From the NCBI RefSeq assembly GCF_029853695.1, contig NZ_CP122537.1, positions 372,001 through 436,000 of the forward strand: a stretch of 64,000 nt of DNA. Reading direction: 5' to 3'. Source of the DNA: Jannaschia sp. GRR-S6-38. Lineage in GTDB: Bacteria > Pseudomonadota > Alphaproteobacteria > Rhodobacterales > Rhodobacteraceae. Under the pieces are notes generated by a model. The model did not search any database. It was given only the letters and a program-made list of their open reading frames with translations, and was not told the DNA's origin. The position numbers and the translations under genes were made by a program. The first letter of the stretch is position 1. The number at the start of each line of letters is the position of its first letter. Positions 18,099-26,285 of this stretch are shown in pieces.

Positions 18099-18542
18099 AA
18101 TCCGCAGGATTGGCCCCGCACCGATTCACCGGCTCTTAGGCCGGGGCGTCCATAGCTCGGGGTCATGGGCGGTTCCCGTCGGACCGCCCCGTCCGCGCCC
18201 CCCGGTGGCGTCGACTTGGATGGCCGAACCGTCATCCCGCGACCCCCTTGGGGTCGCCCGCGGCCGGGTGAAACCCGGCCCTCCGGCACGGGCTGCCTCG
18301 CGGCCCGGGCCCCGGTCGAAATCGAAAGCCTCTCCGATGCCCGTACTCGCCCGCGCCCTGTGGCGCTGCCCCCGCACCGATCTGCTGGCCGTCGCCGTCT
18401 TCGCGCTGACCCTCGTCCTGACCCTCCTGCCCGCGACGCCGCCCCTGGGCGAGGTCGAGGTCCGGCCGATGCGCGCCGTGTCCTGCGAGGCGCCGCTCGA
18501 AGACGGCGCACGCCTGCGCTGCGGGCTGACGTCCCGCGGCGA
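18099..18542. other. convergent intergenic region between the Gfo/Idh gene and rpe
   Basis: The 444 bases hold two adjacent perfect hairpins (18239-18280) and a GC3-rich short frame (18337-18594), each listed separately. I see nothing else. Confidence 0.6.
18239..18280. repeat. pair of adjacent perfect hairpins (REP/BIME-like)
   Basis: GCGACCCC (18239-18246) pairs with GGGGTCGC (18250-18257) over a three-base loop, and four bases later GGCCGGGT (18262-18269) pairs with ACCCGGCC (18273-18280), again with a three-base loop. The left hairpin is preceded by CGTCATCCC, a flank seen with palindromic intergenic repeats in other alphaproteobacteria. Position between convergent genes suits a two-way terminator or a repeat element. 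Confidence 0.65.
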
Positions 18543-18594
18543 TCAGCGCGCGGCTTCGGCGGCCTCGCGGATGGTCCGGATGTTGCGACCGTAA
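18337..18594 (+). CDS. candidate small membrane protein, or remnant of one
   Basis: Eighty-five codons from an ATG at 18337. Third positions are almost all G or C up to about 18540, as in real genes of this genome. The protein has a basic start (ARALWRCPRTD), one hydrophobic helix (LLAVAVFALTLVLTLL) and then a segment with two Cys. The start of the helix resembles late SulP transporter segments, so this may be a truncated remnant. It has a poor Shine-Dalgarno sequence, and its last 52 bases run antisense to rpe, which argues that the C-terminus is not native. I do not recognise a family with confidence. Confidence 0.35.
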   Translation: MPVLARALWRCPRTDLLAVAVFALTLVLTLLPATPPLGEVEVRPMRAVSCEAPLEDGARLRCGLTSRGDQRAASAASRMVRMLRP

Positions 18595-19232
18595 GCCTCG
18601 GGCCGCGCGACGCTGCCGCCCTTGAAGACCGCCGAGCCGGCGACCAGCGCATCGGCTCCCGCCGCCGCGACCAGCGGCGCCGTCACCGGGTCCACGCCGC
18701 CATCGACTTCGATATGGACCGGCCGGTCGCCGATCATCTCGCGCAGGCGGGCGACCTTGGCCACCGCGCTTTCGATGAATTTTTGCCCGCCGAAGCCGGG
18801 ATTGACACTCATCACGCAGACGAGGTCGATATCGTCGAGCAGCCCCGCCGCGGCCTCGGCCGGGGTGCCGGGATTGAGCGCGAGCCCAGCCTTCGCGCCC
18901 GCCGCGCGGATCGCCTGCAGGGTGCGGTGAATATGCGGCCCGGCCTCGAGATGGGCGGTGATGATGTCGGCGCCGGCCTGCGCGAAGGCGACGATATAGG
19001 GATCGACCGGCGCGATCATGAGATGCACGTCCATCACGCCCTTGATATGCGGCCGGATCGCCGCGCAGGTGGTGGGTCCGAAGCTGATATTGGGCACGAA
19101 ATGCCCGTCCATCACGTCGACATGGACCCAGTCGGCGCCCTGGGCCTCGATGGCCTCGCACTCGGCGCCGAAATTGGCGAAATCTGAGGCGAGGATCGAC
19201 GGCGCGATCTTGATGGAACGGTCGAACGTCAT
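18543..19232 (-). CDS. rpe: ribulose-phosphate 3-epimerase
   Basis: TIM-barrel metalloenzyme that interconverts ribulose 5-phosphate and xylulose 5-phosphate in the pentose phosphate and Calvin cycles. Motifs are APSILASDFANFG, the metal-site HVDVMDGHFVPNISFGP, VHLMI, VNPGFGGQKF and the phosphate-binding VDGGV and AGSAVF. It has 229 residues, normal length. AGGAGGG precedes the ATG. It lies 27 bases downstream of the 5-formyl-THF cyclo-ligase stop on the same strand. Confidence 0.97.
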   Translation of the reverse strand: MTFDRSIKIAPSILASDFANFGAECEAIEAQGADWVHVDVMDGHFVPNISFGPTTCAAIRPHIKGVMDVHLMIAPVDPYIVAFAQAGADIITAHLEAGPHIHRTLQAIRAAGAKAGLALNPGTPAEAAAGLLDDIDLVCVMSVNPGFGGQKFIESAVAKVARLREMIGDRPVHIEVDGGVDPVTAPLVAAAGADALVAGSAVFKGGSVARPEAYGRNIRTIREAAEAAR

Positions 19233-19259
19233 GGGCGGTCCCTCCTGCTGGGCCGGGCC

Positions 19260-19829
19260 TTAATCGCTCGCGGGCGGGTGATAAACCCCCGCCTCGGTGA
19301 TCACCGCGTCGAGCGCCACGTCATGGGGCCCGCGCGGCACCCGGTCCAGGCGCTGCGCCTCGAAGCCGAAGCCGATGGTCTGCGCATCGCCCATCCCCGC
19401 GAGCGTGCGGTCGTAGAAGCCGCCGCCATAGCCCAGCCGCGCGCAATCGGCGTCGAAGCCCACCAGCGGCACGATCAGAAGGTCGGGCACGCGCCAGCCG
19501 CCCTCGGTCGGGACGGGCACGCCGAAGGCGCCCTCCTCCAGCGCACAGCCGGGCCACCATTCGCGGAACCGCAGCGGCGCGCCCTTCGCGGTCACCACCG
19601 GCACGCAGATGCGGTTGGCGCCGAAGAGCGCGCGCATCGCGCCGCGGGGATCGGCCTCCGACCCGATGGGCAGGTAGCCCGCGATCGTCCGGTCCCGCAG
19701 ATGCATCAGCCGCGCGAAAAGACGCGTCGCCGCCGCCGCGCGCGCCAGGCGGCCCACGCCGTCACGCGCCGCAAGGCAGGCCTTGCGCGATTGCGCCTTG
19801 GCGGCGTCGGGATTAGCGTCCGCGTCCAT
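19260..19829 (-). CDS. 5-formyltetrahydrofolate cyclo-ligase
   Basis: ATP-dependent enzyme (MTHFS) that returns 5-formyl-THF to the active folate pool. The hallmark GYGGGFYDRTL is present after LIVPLVGFDADCARL, and the N-terminal KAQSRKACLAARD gives the substrate-binding Arg/Lys face. It has 189 residues. Its ATG at 19829 overlaps, on the opposite strand, the ATG of the next gene (shared CATG), so there is no intergenic space. Neither gene has a strong Shine-Dalgarno sequence. Confidence 0.93.
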   Translation of the reverse strand: MDADANPDAAKAQSRKACLAARDGVGRLARAAAATRLFARLMHLRDRTIAGYLPIGSEADPRGAMRALFGANRICVPVVTAKGAPLRFREWWPGCALEEGAFGVPVPTEGGWRVPDLLIVPLVGFDADCARLGYGGGFYDRTLAGMGDAQTIGFGFEAQRLDRVPRGPHDVALDAVITEAGVYHPPASD

Positions 19830-20430
19830 GCCCGTCTTCGATCATTTCGCCGTCTCCGCCGCAACGCTCGCCGAAGGGGTCGCCCATGTCGAGGCGCAAA
19901 CCGGTCATGTCATGGGACCGGGCGGCGTGCACGAGCTGATGGGCACGCATAATCGGCTCAGCGGGCTGGCCCCCGGCGAATACATGGAAGTGATCGCGAT
20001 CGACCCCGCGGCCCCCGCGCCGGGGCGCGCGCGGTGGTTCGACCTCGACCGGCGCAGCGGCCCGCCGCGTCTGTCGAACTGGATCGCGCGCACCGACGAC
20101 CTGGAGGGGCGGATCGCCGCCTTCCCGCGGGCGGGGCGTATCCTGTCCTTCGCGCGCGGGCCCTTCCGCTGGCGCATGGCGGTGCCCGATGACGGCATCC
20201 TGCCCTTCGAGGGCTGCTTTCCCGCGCTGATCCAGTGGGACAGCGCGCGGCCGCGCTTTCCCGATGACGGGCTGCGGCTGACGCGGCTGGAATTGCGCCA
20301 TCCCGAGGCGCCGGCGCTGGCGGAGGCCCTTGCCGGGCTGATCGACGACCCGCGCATTTCCGTGGCGCCGGGCGCGCTGCGGCTGACGGCGACGCTCGAC
20401 ACGCCCGAGGGCGCGCGGACCCTGATATGA
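19828..20430 (+). CDS. VOC/glyoxalase-like domain protein
   Basis: Two-hundred-residue protein that opens with FDHFAVSAATLAEGVAHVE, the beta-alpha strand start of glyoxalase-like (PF13468-type) domains. HELMGTHNRL and GEYMEVIAIDP provide the usual His and Glu positions of a VOC metal site. The substrate is not known. It is divergent from, and overlaps at the start with, the cyclo-ligase gene. Downstream it is coupled through an ATGA overlap to the zincin gene. Confidence 0.85.
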   Translation: MPVFDHFAVSAATLAEGVAHVEAQTGHVMGPGGVHELMGTHNRLSGLAPGEYMEVIAIDPAAPAPGRARWFDLDRRSGPPRLSNWIARTDDLEGRIAAFPRAGRILSFARGPFRWRMAVPDDGILPFEGCFPALIQWDSARPRFPDDGLRLTRLELRHPEAPALAEALAGLIDDPRISVAPGALRLTATLDTPEGARTLI

Positions 20431-20828
20431 GCGCCCTGCCCGGCGCGGCCCCCGACGCGGAGGCGATCCGCCGCGTGGCCGAGCGTGCGCGCGCGGGCTT
20501 CCCGGCGCCCTTCGCGCGCCTCGCCGCCGAGGTCCGGCTGGTGGTCGAGGACTGGCCGTCCGAGGCGGTGCTCGACGACATGGAGATCGAGGACGGCTAC
20601 GACCTGACCGGGCTCTACGAAGGCGTGCCGCTGACCGAGCGCAGCGTCGAATGGCCCGAACCGCCCTCGACCGTGACGCTCTTCCGGCGCCCGATCCTGG
20701 ACGAATGGGCGGCGCGGGGCGACGTGACGCTGGCGGCGCTGGTGGCCCATGTCACGGTGCATGAATTCGCGCATCATTTCGGCTGGTCCGACGACGATAT
20801 CGCCCGCATCGACCGCTGGTGGGAGTGA
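20427..20828 (+). CDS. zincin-like metallopeptidase family protein
   Basis: Small (133 residues) protein of the minimal zincin family (PF06262-like). The zinc-binding motif is HVTVHEFAHHFGWSDDDI, with HExxH and a downstream Asp pair, at the C-terminal end. DMEIEDGYDLTGLYEGVPLT precedes it, as in this family. A peptidase activity is plausible but the substrate is unknown. It starts in the stop of the VOC gene (ATGA). A hairpin shared with carD follows. Confidence 0.9.
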   Translation: MSALPGAAPDAEAIRRVAERARAGFPAPFARLAAEVRLVVEDWPSEAVLDDMEIEDGYDLTGLYEGVPLTERSVEWPEPPSTVTLFRRPILDEWAARGDVTLAALVAHVTVHEFAHHFGWSDDDIARIDRWWE

Positions 20829-20869
20829 GTGGCGAACGTGAACGTCGCCGCGCAAGGCTTTGAAACGAA

Positions 20870-20895
20870 ACGGGGCGCCCCGAAGGACGCCCCGT
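20870..20895. terminator. intrinsic terminator between the zincin gene and carD
   Basis: ACGGGGCG (20870-20877) pairs with CGCCCCGT (20888-20895) over a ten-base loop. On the minus strand, after carD, the tail is TTTCGTTTC, a fair T-tract. On the plus strand there is no T-run, so it mainly serves carD. Confidence 0.8.
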
Positions 20896-20914
20896 AGGAT
20901 CGGATCGGCCGCGA

Positions 20915-21427
20915 TCAGGCGGCGGCGGAGGGCCGGCTCGACAGGATCTCGTCGACGGCCTTCAGCGCGCCGTCCTCGTCCATGTCGTTCACGGCGGCCA
21001 GTTCGCGCGTCAGGCGGTCGAGCGCGGCCTCGTAGAGCTGACGCTCGGAATAGGACTGCTCGCGCTGCTCGTCGTTGCGGTGCAGGTCGCGCACCACCTC
21101 GGCGATGGCGATCAGGTCGCCGGAGTTGATCTTGGCTTCGTATTCCTGCGCGCGGCGCGACCACATCGCACGCTTGACGCGGGCCTTGCCCTTCAGCGTC
21201 GCCATGGCCTTGGTGACCACCTCGGGCGAGCTGAGCGAGCGCAGGCCCGCATCGGTCGCCTTGTGGGTCGGAACGCGCAGGGTCATCTTGTCCTTCACGA
21301 AGGAGATGACGAAGAGTTCCAACTCGTGGCCCGCGACTTCCTGCTTCTCGATCGAGACGATCTGGCCCACCCCGTGTGCCGGGTAGACGACGAAATCATT
21401 GGGGCGGAACTCGGACTTCTTGGCCAT
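20915..21427 (-). CDS. carD: CarD-family transcriptional regulator
   Basis: RNA-polymerase-binding factor that stabilises open promoter complexes through contact with the beta subunit. The N-terminal RID domain is recognisable in FRPNDFVVYPAHGVGQI, and the DNA-binding helical part contains RAMWSRRAQEYEAKI, with the conserved Trp. 170 residues. The ATG at 21427 is preferred to the one at 21433, because AAGAGG lies six bases from the former and touches the latter. A candidate promoter lies at 21610-21638. Confidence 0.95.
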   Translation of the reverse strand: MAKKSEFRPNDFVVYPAHGVGQIVSIEKQEVAGHELELFVISFVKDKMTLRVPTHKATDAGLRSLSSPEVVTKAMATLKGKARVKRAMWSRRAQEYEAKINSGDLIAIAEVVRDLHRNDEQREQSYSERQLYEAALDRLTRELAAVNDMDEDGALKAVDEILSSRPSAAA

Positions 21428-21567
21428 GGGCATCCTCTTGTCATGATGCGATCCGCCTCCGCGCCGGTGACCCGGCGAAAGAAAGGCCGCCGCGGGGAGA
21501 TCCTGCGGTCAGCGTGTGCGTATCGCGATATCCGTCCCGGTTCGAAAGCTGCCTCCCGAGCGGGCGA

Positions 21568-21638
21568 ATTGTGGCAGATAAAGGCGGACCAGAGCCCGCT
21601 TCGCCACAATATATAGCACAGAATCGGCGATCGCGAAA
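21568..21638 (-). promoter_or_regulatory. carD upstream region: candidate promoter and inverted repeat
   Basis: On the minus strand TTTCGC (21638-21633) and TATATA (21615-21610) are 17 bases apart, a plausible though weak promoter. ATTGTGGC (21568-21575) and GCCACAAT (21603-21610) form an eight-base inverted repeat, one arm of which touches the -10. The palindrome TATCGCGATA lies nearby at 21521-21530. Confidence 0.4.
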
Positions 21639-21682
21639 GCGTCACGAAGACTGACCCATCGCGGCGGTGGCTTGACGCGGCG

Positions 21683-22018
21683 TCAGCCGCCCTCGCCCGG
21701 CGCCTCGGAGAAGAGCTCCATCTTCCCGTCCTTGCCGTCCATCTCCTCGGCCGCGGGAAGCGGGTCCTTCTTGGTTATGATGACCGGCCAGGCCTCGGAA
21801 TACTTGCGGTTGAACTCGACCCATTTCTCCATCTCCGGCTCGGTGTCGGGCCGGATCGCATCGGCGGGGCATTCGGGCTCGCAGACGCCGCAATCGATGC
21901 ATTCGTCGGGATGGATCACCAGCATGTTCTCGCCCTCGTAGAAGCAATCCACGGGGCAGACCTCGACGCAGTCGGTATATTTGCAGGCGATGCAATTGTC
22001 GGTGACGACATAGGTCAT
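21683..22018 (-). CDS. fdxA: ferredoxin FdxA (7Fe-8S type)
   Basis: Soluble electron carrier, 111 residues. The N-terminal cluster motif has Cys at 9, 12, 17 and 21 ([17 protein letters not shown]), and the second has Cys 40, 43, 46 and 50 ([11 protein letters not shown]). The spacing of the first set is that of [3Fe-4S]/[4Fe-4S] ferredoxins of Azotobacter FdI type. The ATG at 22018 has GAAAGGA upstream; the longer frame has no support. The gene is between carD and the S4 protein, all on the minus strand. Confidence 0.96.
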   Translation of the reverse strand: MTYVVTDNCIACKYTDCVEVCPVDCFYEGENMLVIHPDECIDCGVCEPECPADAIRPDTEPEMEKWVEFNRKYSEAWPVIITKKDPLPAAEEMDGKDGKMELFSEAPGEGG

Positions 22019-22087
22019 GCAGGGTGTCCTTTCCGATGCCCGCTGCATCTAGCGGCCACCCCGCCGGGGTTCAAGCGGGCCGCGGGA

Positions 22088-22441
22088 TCACGTTTCCGGA
22101 TCGTCGCGAAGCGCGTCCATCCGTCGCCGGTCGCGCCCCGTGGGCCGGGGTCCCAGCCGCGGCTGGGGCGGTGGCGTGTGATCGGCATAGAGCGTCTGCG
22201 CCTCGGCCGCGGGGCCGCGCCGTTCGCCAAGCGCGGCGATCTCTACCACGCGGATGCGGTCGCCTTGCGGGAAGGTCAGCGCGTCGCCCGGGACCACGGC
22301 CTGCGCGGGCTTGGTGACCCGCGCGCCGTTCAGCCGGACGCGGCCCTCCCCGATCATCCGGGCGGCGAGGCTGCGGGTCTTGAAGAACCGCGCCTGCCAG
22401 AGCCACTTGTCCAGCCGGAGCCGCCCGGGCGCGTCGCTCAA
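22088..22441 (-). CDS. S4-domain RNA-binding protein (HslR/Hsp15-like)
   Basis: RLRLDKWLWQARFFKTRSLA starts an S4 RNA-binding domain, continuing GEGRVRLNGARVTKPAQ. Related Hsp15 proteins bind free 50S subunits with a stalled nascent chain. The C-terminal third is Pro/Arg-rich and probably flexible. 117 residues. The start is TTG at 22441, which overlaps the helicase stop (TTGA) and follows AAGGA; no ATG is available in that frame near the domain start. It is translationally coupled to the helicase. Confidence 0.88.
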   Translation of the reverse strand: MSDAPGRLRLDKWLWQARFFKTRSLAARMIGEGRVRLNGARVTKPAQAVVPGDALTFPQGDRIRVVEIAALGERRGPAAEAQTLYADHTPPPQPRLGPRPTGRDRRRMDALRDDPET

Positions 22442-25356
22442 TTGTCCTTGAGCGCGGCCAGCGCGGCGAAGGGATTGTCGGGATCGACCTTCTTTTCGCG
22501 TTCGGGGCGGGCCTCGTAGGTCTTGGGCCCGCGGTCGCCGCCCTTCGCCGGGCCGCCCTTGCCCTTGGGCCCGCGCGCGCCCTTGCCCTGCGGCTTGCCG
22601 CCGCGACGCGGCTTGGCGTCGGGCCGCGGTCCCCGGCCCTGGCGCTTCGGGGCCCAGGTGAAGGTGTAGAAGGTCTCGGTCTCCTCGACCTCCGCGGCGG
22701 TGGCGACGGCTTCGCCCACGGGCGACGCGGCATCCGCCGGGGCCTCCGGCGCGTCGCCGCTCACCTCCTGCGCCGCGGCGACGGCGGCGCCCGTCGCGGG
22801 CGGCATCTCGGGCGGCAGGTCGGGCACGGGCGTCTCGACCGGGGGATTGACCGGCGTCTCGGACGGGGGCGTCTCGGGCGTCTCGACGGGGCCGCCCGGC
22901 GCGGGCTCCTCGGAGGGCGAATTGGGCGCGGGCTCCTCGGGCGGAGTTTCGGGCGCCTCCTTCGGGTCGCCGCCGCGGGTTTTCGCCCGCTCGCCCTTCT
23001 CGGCGTTGTAGCCCAGGCCCTCCATCAGGTCGGCGAACTGCTCCAGCGTCATGCCGGTGATCGACAGCATGTCGGCCGTCGCCTCGAACCCGGCGCGGGT
23101 GTCCATCGGACGGATCATGTCGGCCAGCCGCTCGAGCATGTCGATGCGAATGGCGCGCGCGCCGGCGAGGCGGTAGCCGGCCATCGCGTAATAGCCCTCG
23201 GGCGCGCCTTCGAGCTTCGGCACGGTCACGAGGCCCGGCGGCGGCGCTTCGGGGAAATCGTCGAGCTTCTGCGACAGGGCCCAGAGAACCAGCCGCAGCC
23301 GCGTCGGCGCGGGCTTCAGCATGAGCTGCTGGAAGATGGTGAACTGGCCGAAGCGCACGCCGTGCTTGCGAAGCTGGCCGCGCGCGTCCTGATCGAGCTC
23401 CTTGACCTCCTGCGCGACCTGCGCGCGTGGCAGGACGCCCAGCCCTTCGAGCATCCGGAAGGCGAAGCCGCGGGCGAGGCCCGTCACGGCCTCGTCCTTC
23501 GACATGGCCAGCAGCGGCTCGAACAGCGCTGCGATCTTGCGGTCGACGAAATGCTGCAGGCGGCGCTGGACCTTCTGCATCACCTCGGGGCCGGCCTCCT
23601 CGTCGACGAAGGCCTCGACGCCGGGCTTCAGGGGCTCGGGGCCGGGCACCAGCTTGCCCACCGCCTGCTCGCCCCACATCAGGCCGCCCTGCTCGGTGAA
23701 GTCCATCTGCGTATCGGGCGCGTTGTAGAAGCGGTCGGCGCGAAGGTGGAATTCCGGGCGCAGCGCCTGGGTGGCGGCCTGGCGCACGGTCTTGGCCTCG
23801 TCGGGCGAGGTCGTCCCGGTCTGGTGGAAGCGGAAGCCTTCGATCCGGCCCAGCGATTCCCCCTCGACGATCACTTCGCCCCTATCGTTGATGTCGGCCA
23901 AAAGGCCCTCCTTCATTTTCAGGCGGCGCAGCAGAACGCTGGTGCGCCGGTCCACGAACCGCAATGTCAGCGCCTGGTGCAGCGCATCCGACAGGCGGTC
24001 TTCTACCAACCGGGTCGCCTCGCGCCAATGGGCCTCGTCGTCGACCCAGCCCTTTCGCTGGGCGACGTAGGTCCATGTGCGGATATATGCCAACCGCTTG
24101 CTCAGGGCGTCGATATCGCCCTGCGTGCGGTCGATGCGCTTGACCTGGCGGGCCAGCCAGTCGCCGTCGATGCGCCCGCGATCGTGCAGGAAGGCGAAGA
24201 TCCGCTGCAGCATGCTGGCATGTTCGCCATGGCTGATGCCCTGGAAATCGGGAATGCGGCACACGTCCCACAGAAGGCGTACGTCGCGGGCGTCTTGCAG
24301 CCGGCTGGCCACGGCCTCCAGGTCGTTGAGTGTCTTGAGCGATTGCAGATCGTCCGCCTCGCGCCCGCGGGTCAGGATGCGCTCGGGGCTGGGCGCCTCG
24401 AGCGAGGCGATGAGCGCCTCGGCGGAGCCGAAATCCAGCCGCTCGTTGCGCCAGGACAGCCGGTCGATGGGCTTGAAGCGGTGGTTCTGGATGGCGTCGA
24501 CCACGTCCTCGTCCAGCGGCCCCGCCTCACCGGTGATCCCGAAGGTGCCCGGCTGCTGGTAGCGGCCCGCGCGCCCCGCGATCTGCGCCAGCTCATGCGG
24601 CATGAGCGGACGAATGCGGCGGCCGTCGAACTTGGAGGTGGCCGAAAAGGCGACGTGCCGGATGTCGAGGTTGAGCCCCATCCCGATGGCGTCCGTCGCG
24701 ACGAGGTAGTCCACGTCGCCGTTCTGGTACATCGCCACCTGCGCGTTGCGCGTCCGGGGGCTGAGCGCGCCCATCACGACCGCCGCGCCGCCTTTCTGGC
24801 GGCGCAACAATTCGGCGATGGCATATACATTGTCCACACTGAAGCCGACAATCGCGGTACGGCCGGGCATCCGGCTTATCTTTTTCGAACCTGTGTAGGT
24901 TAACTCGCTGAACCGCTCGCGACGCGCGAACTGCGCCTTGGGGATCAGGTGCTGGATCGCCGGGCGCATCGTGTCGGAGCCCATGAAGAGCGTCTCGTGC
25001 AGCCCGCGCATGTTCAGAAGGCGGTCGGTGAAGACATGACCGCGCTCGGGATCGGCGCAGAGCTGGATCTCGTCCACGGCGACGAAGTCGGCGCCCATGC
25101 CCTGCGGCATCGCTTCGGTGGTGCAGACCCAGTACGCCGCGCGCGGCGGCACGATCCGCTCCTCGCCGGTCAGAAGCGCCACGACCGAGGGACCGCGGAT
25201 GGCCACGATCCGGTCATAGACCTCGCGCGCCAGCAGGCGCAGCGGCAGGCCGATGATGCCGGTGCGATGGCCCAGCATCCGCTCGATGGCGTAATGCGTC
25301 TTGCCGGTGTTCGTCGGCCCGAGGACCGCCGTCACCCGGCCGAGCTTGCTATCCAC
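22438..25356 (-). CDS. SUV3-like DExH RNA helicase with Pro-rich and basic C-terminus
   Basis: A 972-residue helicase close to mitochondrial SUV3. Walker A is GPTNTGKT (13-20) and motif II is VDEIQ. YLVATDAIGMGLNLDIRHVAF and QIAGRAGRY are motifs V and VI. After the helicase and accessory domains (to about 785) comes a stretch of repeated ETPP/EEPAP/PVETP units, and then a Lys/Arg/Gly-rich tail. SUV3 acts with exoribonucleases in RNA decay; the bacterial role is less clear. The GTG at 25356 directly follows the TPR stop. The gene overlaps the S4 gene. Confidence 0.93.
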   Translation of the reverse strand: MDSKLGRVTAVLGPTNTGKTHYAIERMLGHRTGIIGLPLRLLAREVYDRIVAIRGPSVVALLTGEERIVPPRAAYWVCTTEAMPQGMGADFVAVDEIQLCADPERGHVFTDRLLNMRGLHETLFMGSDTMRPAIQHLIPKAQFARRERFSELTYTGSKKISRMPGRTAIVGFSVDNVYAIAELLRRQKGGAAVVMGALSPRTRNAQVAMYQNGDVDYLVATDAIGMGLNLDIRHVAFSATSKFDGRRIRPLMPHELAQIAGRAGRYQQPGTFGITGEAGPLDEDVVDAIQNHRFKPIDRLSWRNERLDFGSAEALIASLEAPSPERILTRGREADDLQSLKTLNDLEAVASRLQDARDVRLLWDVCRIPDFQGISHGEHASMLQRIFAFLHDRGRIDGDWLARQVKRIDRTQGDIDALSKRLAYIRTWTYVAQRKGWVDDEAHWREATRLVEDRLSDALHQALTLRFVDRRTSVLLRRLKMKEGLLADINDRGEVIVEGESLGRIEGFRFHQTGTTSPDEAKTVRQAATQALRPEFHLRADRFYNAPDTQMDFTEQGGLMWGEQAVGKLVPGPEPLKPGVEAFVDEEAGPEVMQKVQRRLQHFVDRKIAALFEPLLAMSKDEAVTGLARGFAFRMLEGLGVLPRAQVAQEVKELDQDARGQLRKHGVRFGQFTIFQQLMLKPAPTRLRLVLWALSQKLDDFPEAPPPGLVTVPKLEGAPEGYYAMAGYRLAGARAIRIDMLERLADMIRPMDTRAGFEATADMLSITGMTLEQFADLMEGLGYNAEKGERAKTRGGDPKEAPETPPEEPAPNSPSEEPAPGGPVETPETPPSETPVNPPVETPVPDLPPEMPPATGAAVAAAQEVSGDAPEAPADAASPVGEAVATAAEVEETETFYTFTWAPKRQGRGPRPDAKPRRGGKPQGKGARGPKGKGGPAKGGDRGPKTYEARPEREKKVDPDNPFAALAALKDN

Positions 25357-25929
25357 TCAGAGCGTCCGCCCGCCCGTCTGCGCTCGAAGCCGGTCCACCG
25401 CGGCGTTCACGTTCGCCTCGGCGGGGTGGATCTTCTGCGCGGCCTCCAGCGCGCGCAACGCGGCCCGGTCGTCGCCCAGCCGCTCCATGATGATGCCCAG
25501 CCCCGCCAATGCGCCGAAATGGCGCGGCTCGAGGACCAGGACCTGTTCGATATCGGACACCGCCGCCCCGTAGCGCTCCAAATAGAAGAAAGCCGTCGCC
25601 CGCTGGTTCCAGGCTTCCGCGAAATCCGGCGCGTGATCTGTCAGCGCGGTCAGATGCGTGATCGCCTTGGGGTAATCCTCGGCCGCGATGGCCTCGATCC
25701 CGCGCTGCAGGAGCAGATCGCCGGTCGCGCTGCCCGAATGGGTCCAGCGCTCCTGGATTTCGCGGGCGAGCCGCGCGGCCTCATCCGCGTCGTGCTCGGC
25801 CGTCAGCGTCGACAACCGGTTGAGAAGGGCGTCGGCATCGCCTTCCAGCTCCTGCGCGGCGGAAAACGTGGCGTAACCGGCGACAACGGAGAGGATCAGG
25901 GCCTTGAGGGTGACGCGCAGGTTCATCAT
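25357..25929 (-). CDS. secreted TPR-repeat protein
   Basis: About 190 residues with an N-terminal signal peptide (hydrophobic KALILSVVAGYATF, cleavage near SAAQ). Three TPR-like units follow from about residue 75 (LLLQRGIEAIAAEDYPKAI, WNQRATAFFYLERYGAAVSD, GALAGLGIIMERLGDDRAAL). It is probably a periplasmic scaffold of unknown partner. The ATGs at 25929 and 25926 are both possible; the AGG before them is too close to decide. Its stop abuts the helicase GTG, and it is divergent from the SCP2 gene. Confidence 0.85.
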   Translation of the reverse strand: MMNLRVTLKALILSVVAGYATFSAAQELEGDADALLNRLSTLTAEHDADEAARLAREIQERWTHSGSATGDLLLQRGIEAIAAEDYPKAITHLTALTDHAPDFAEAWNQRATAFFYLERYGAAVSDIEQVLVLEPRHFGALAGLGIIMERLGDDRAALRALEAAQKIHPAEANVNAAVDRLRAQTGGRTL

Positions 25930-25984
25930 CCTAGTCTCAATCCAATCCCGCGCCGTCCGGCGCGTCCGCAATCCAGAGGATCTC

Positions 25985-26266
25985 ATGAGCGACATCATCA
26001 ACGAAGCCGTCACGCAACTCTCGGCAAAGATCGGTACCTTCGACGGCTCCGTCAAGTTCGTGATCCCCGGTGAGGGGTCCATCATGGTCGACGAGGCCGG
26101 CGTTCGCGAGGGCGACGAGGACGCGGCCTGCACCATGACGGCCGAGGCCGACACGTTCAAAGGCATCCTCGACGGCGACGTCAACGCGACCTCCGCCTTC
26201 ATGTCCGGCCAGCTCAAGGTCGATGGCGACATGGGCCAGGCGATGAAGCTCGGCGCGCAGCTCTGA
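25985..26266 (+). CDS. SCP2 sterol-binding-domain protein
   Basis: Ninety-three residues that form just an SCP2 lipid-binding domain: IGTFDGSVKFVIPGEGSIMVD, then CTMTAEADTFKGILDGDVN and FMSGQLKVDGDMGQAMKLG. SCP2 domains carry lipids or acyl groups; no enzyme motif is present. The ATG at 25985 has AGAGGA upstream. A strong terminator-like hairpin (26286-26307) follows within 20 bases. Confidence 0.92.
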   Translation: MSDIINEAVTQLSAKIGTFDGSVKFVIPGEGSIMVDEAGVREGDEDAACTMTAEADTFKGILDGDVNATSAFMSGQLKVDGDMGQAMKLGAQL

Positions 26267-26285
26267 AAGCGGTCCGGGATATCGG

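Noticed and set aside
21434..21682. Possible tRNA suggested by GGTTCGAAA upstream of carD
   Set aside because: No acceptor or anticodon arms can be paired around it; it is more likely part of a promoter region.
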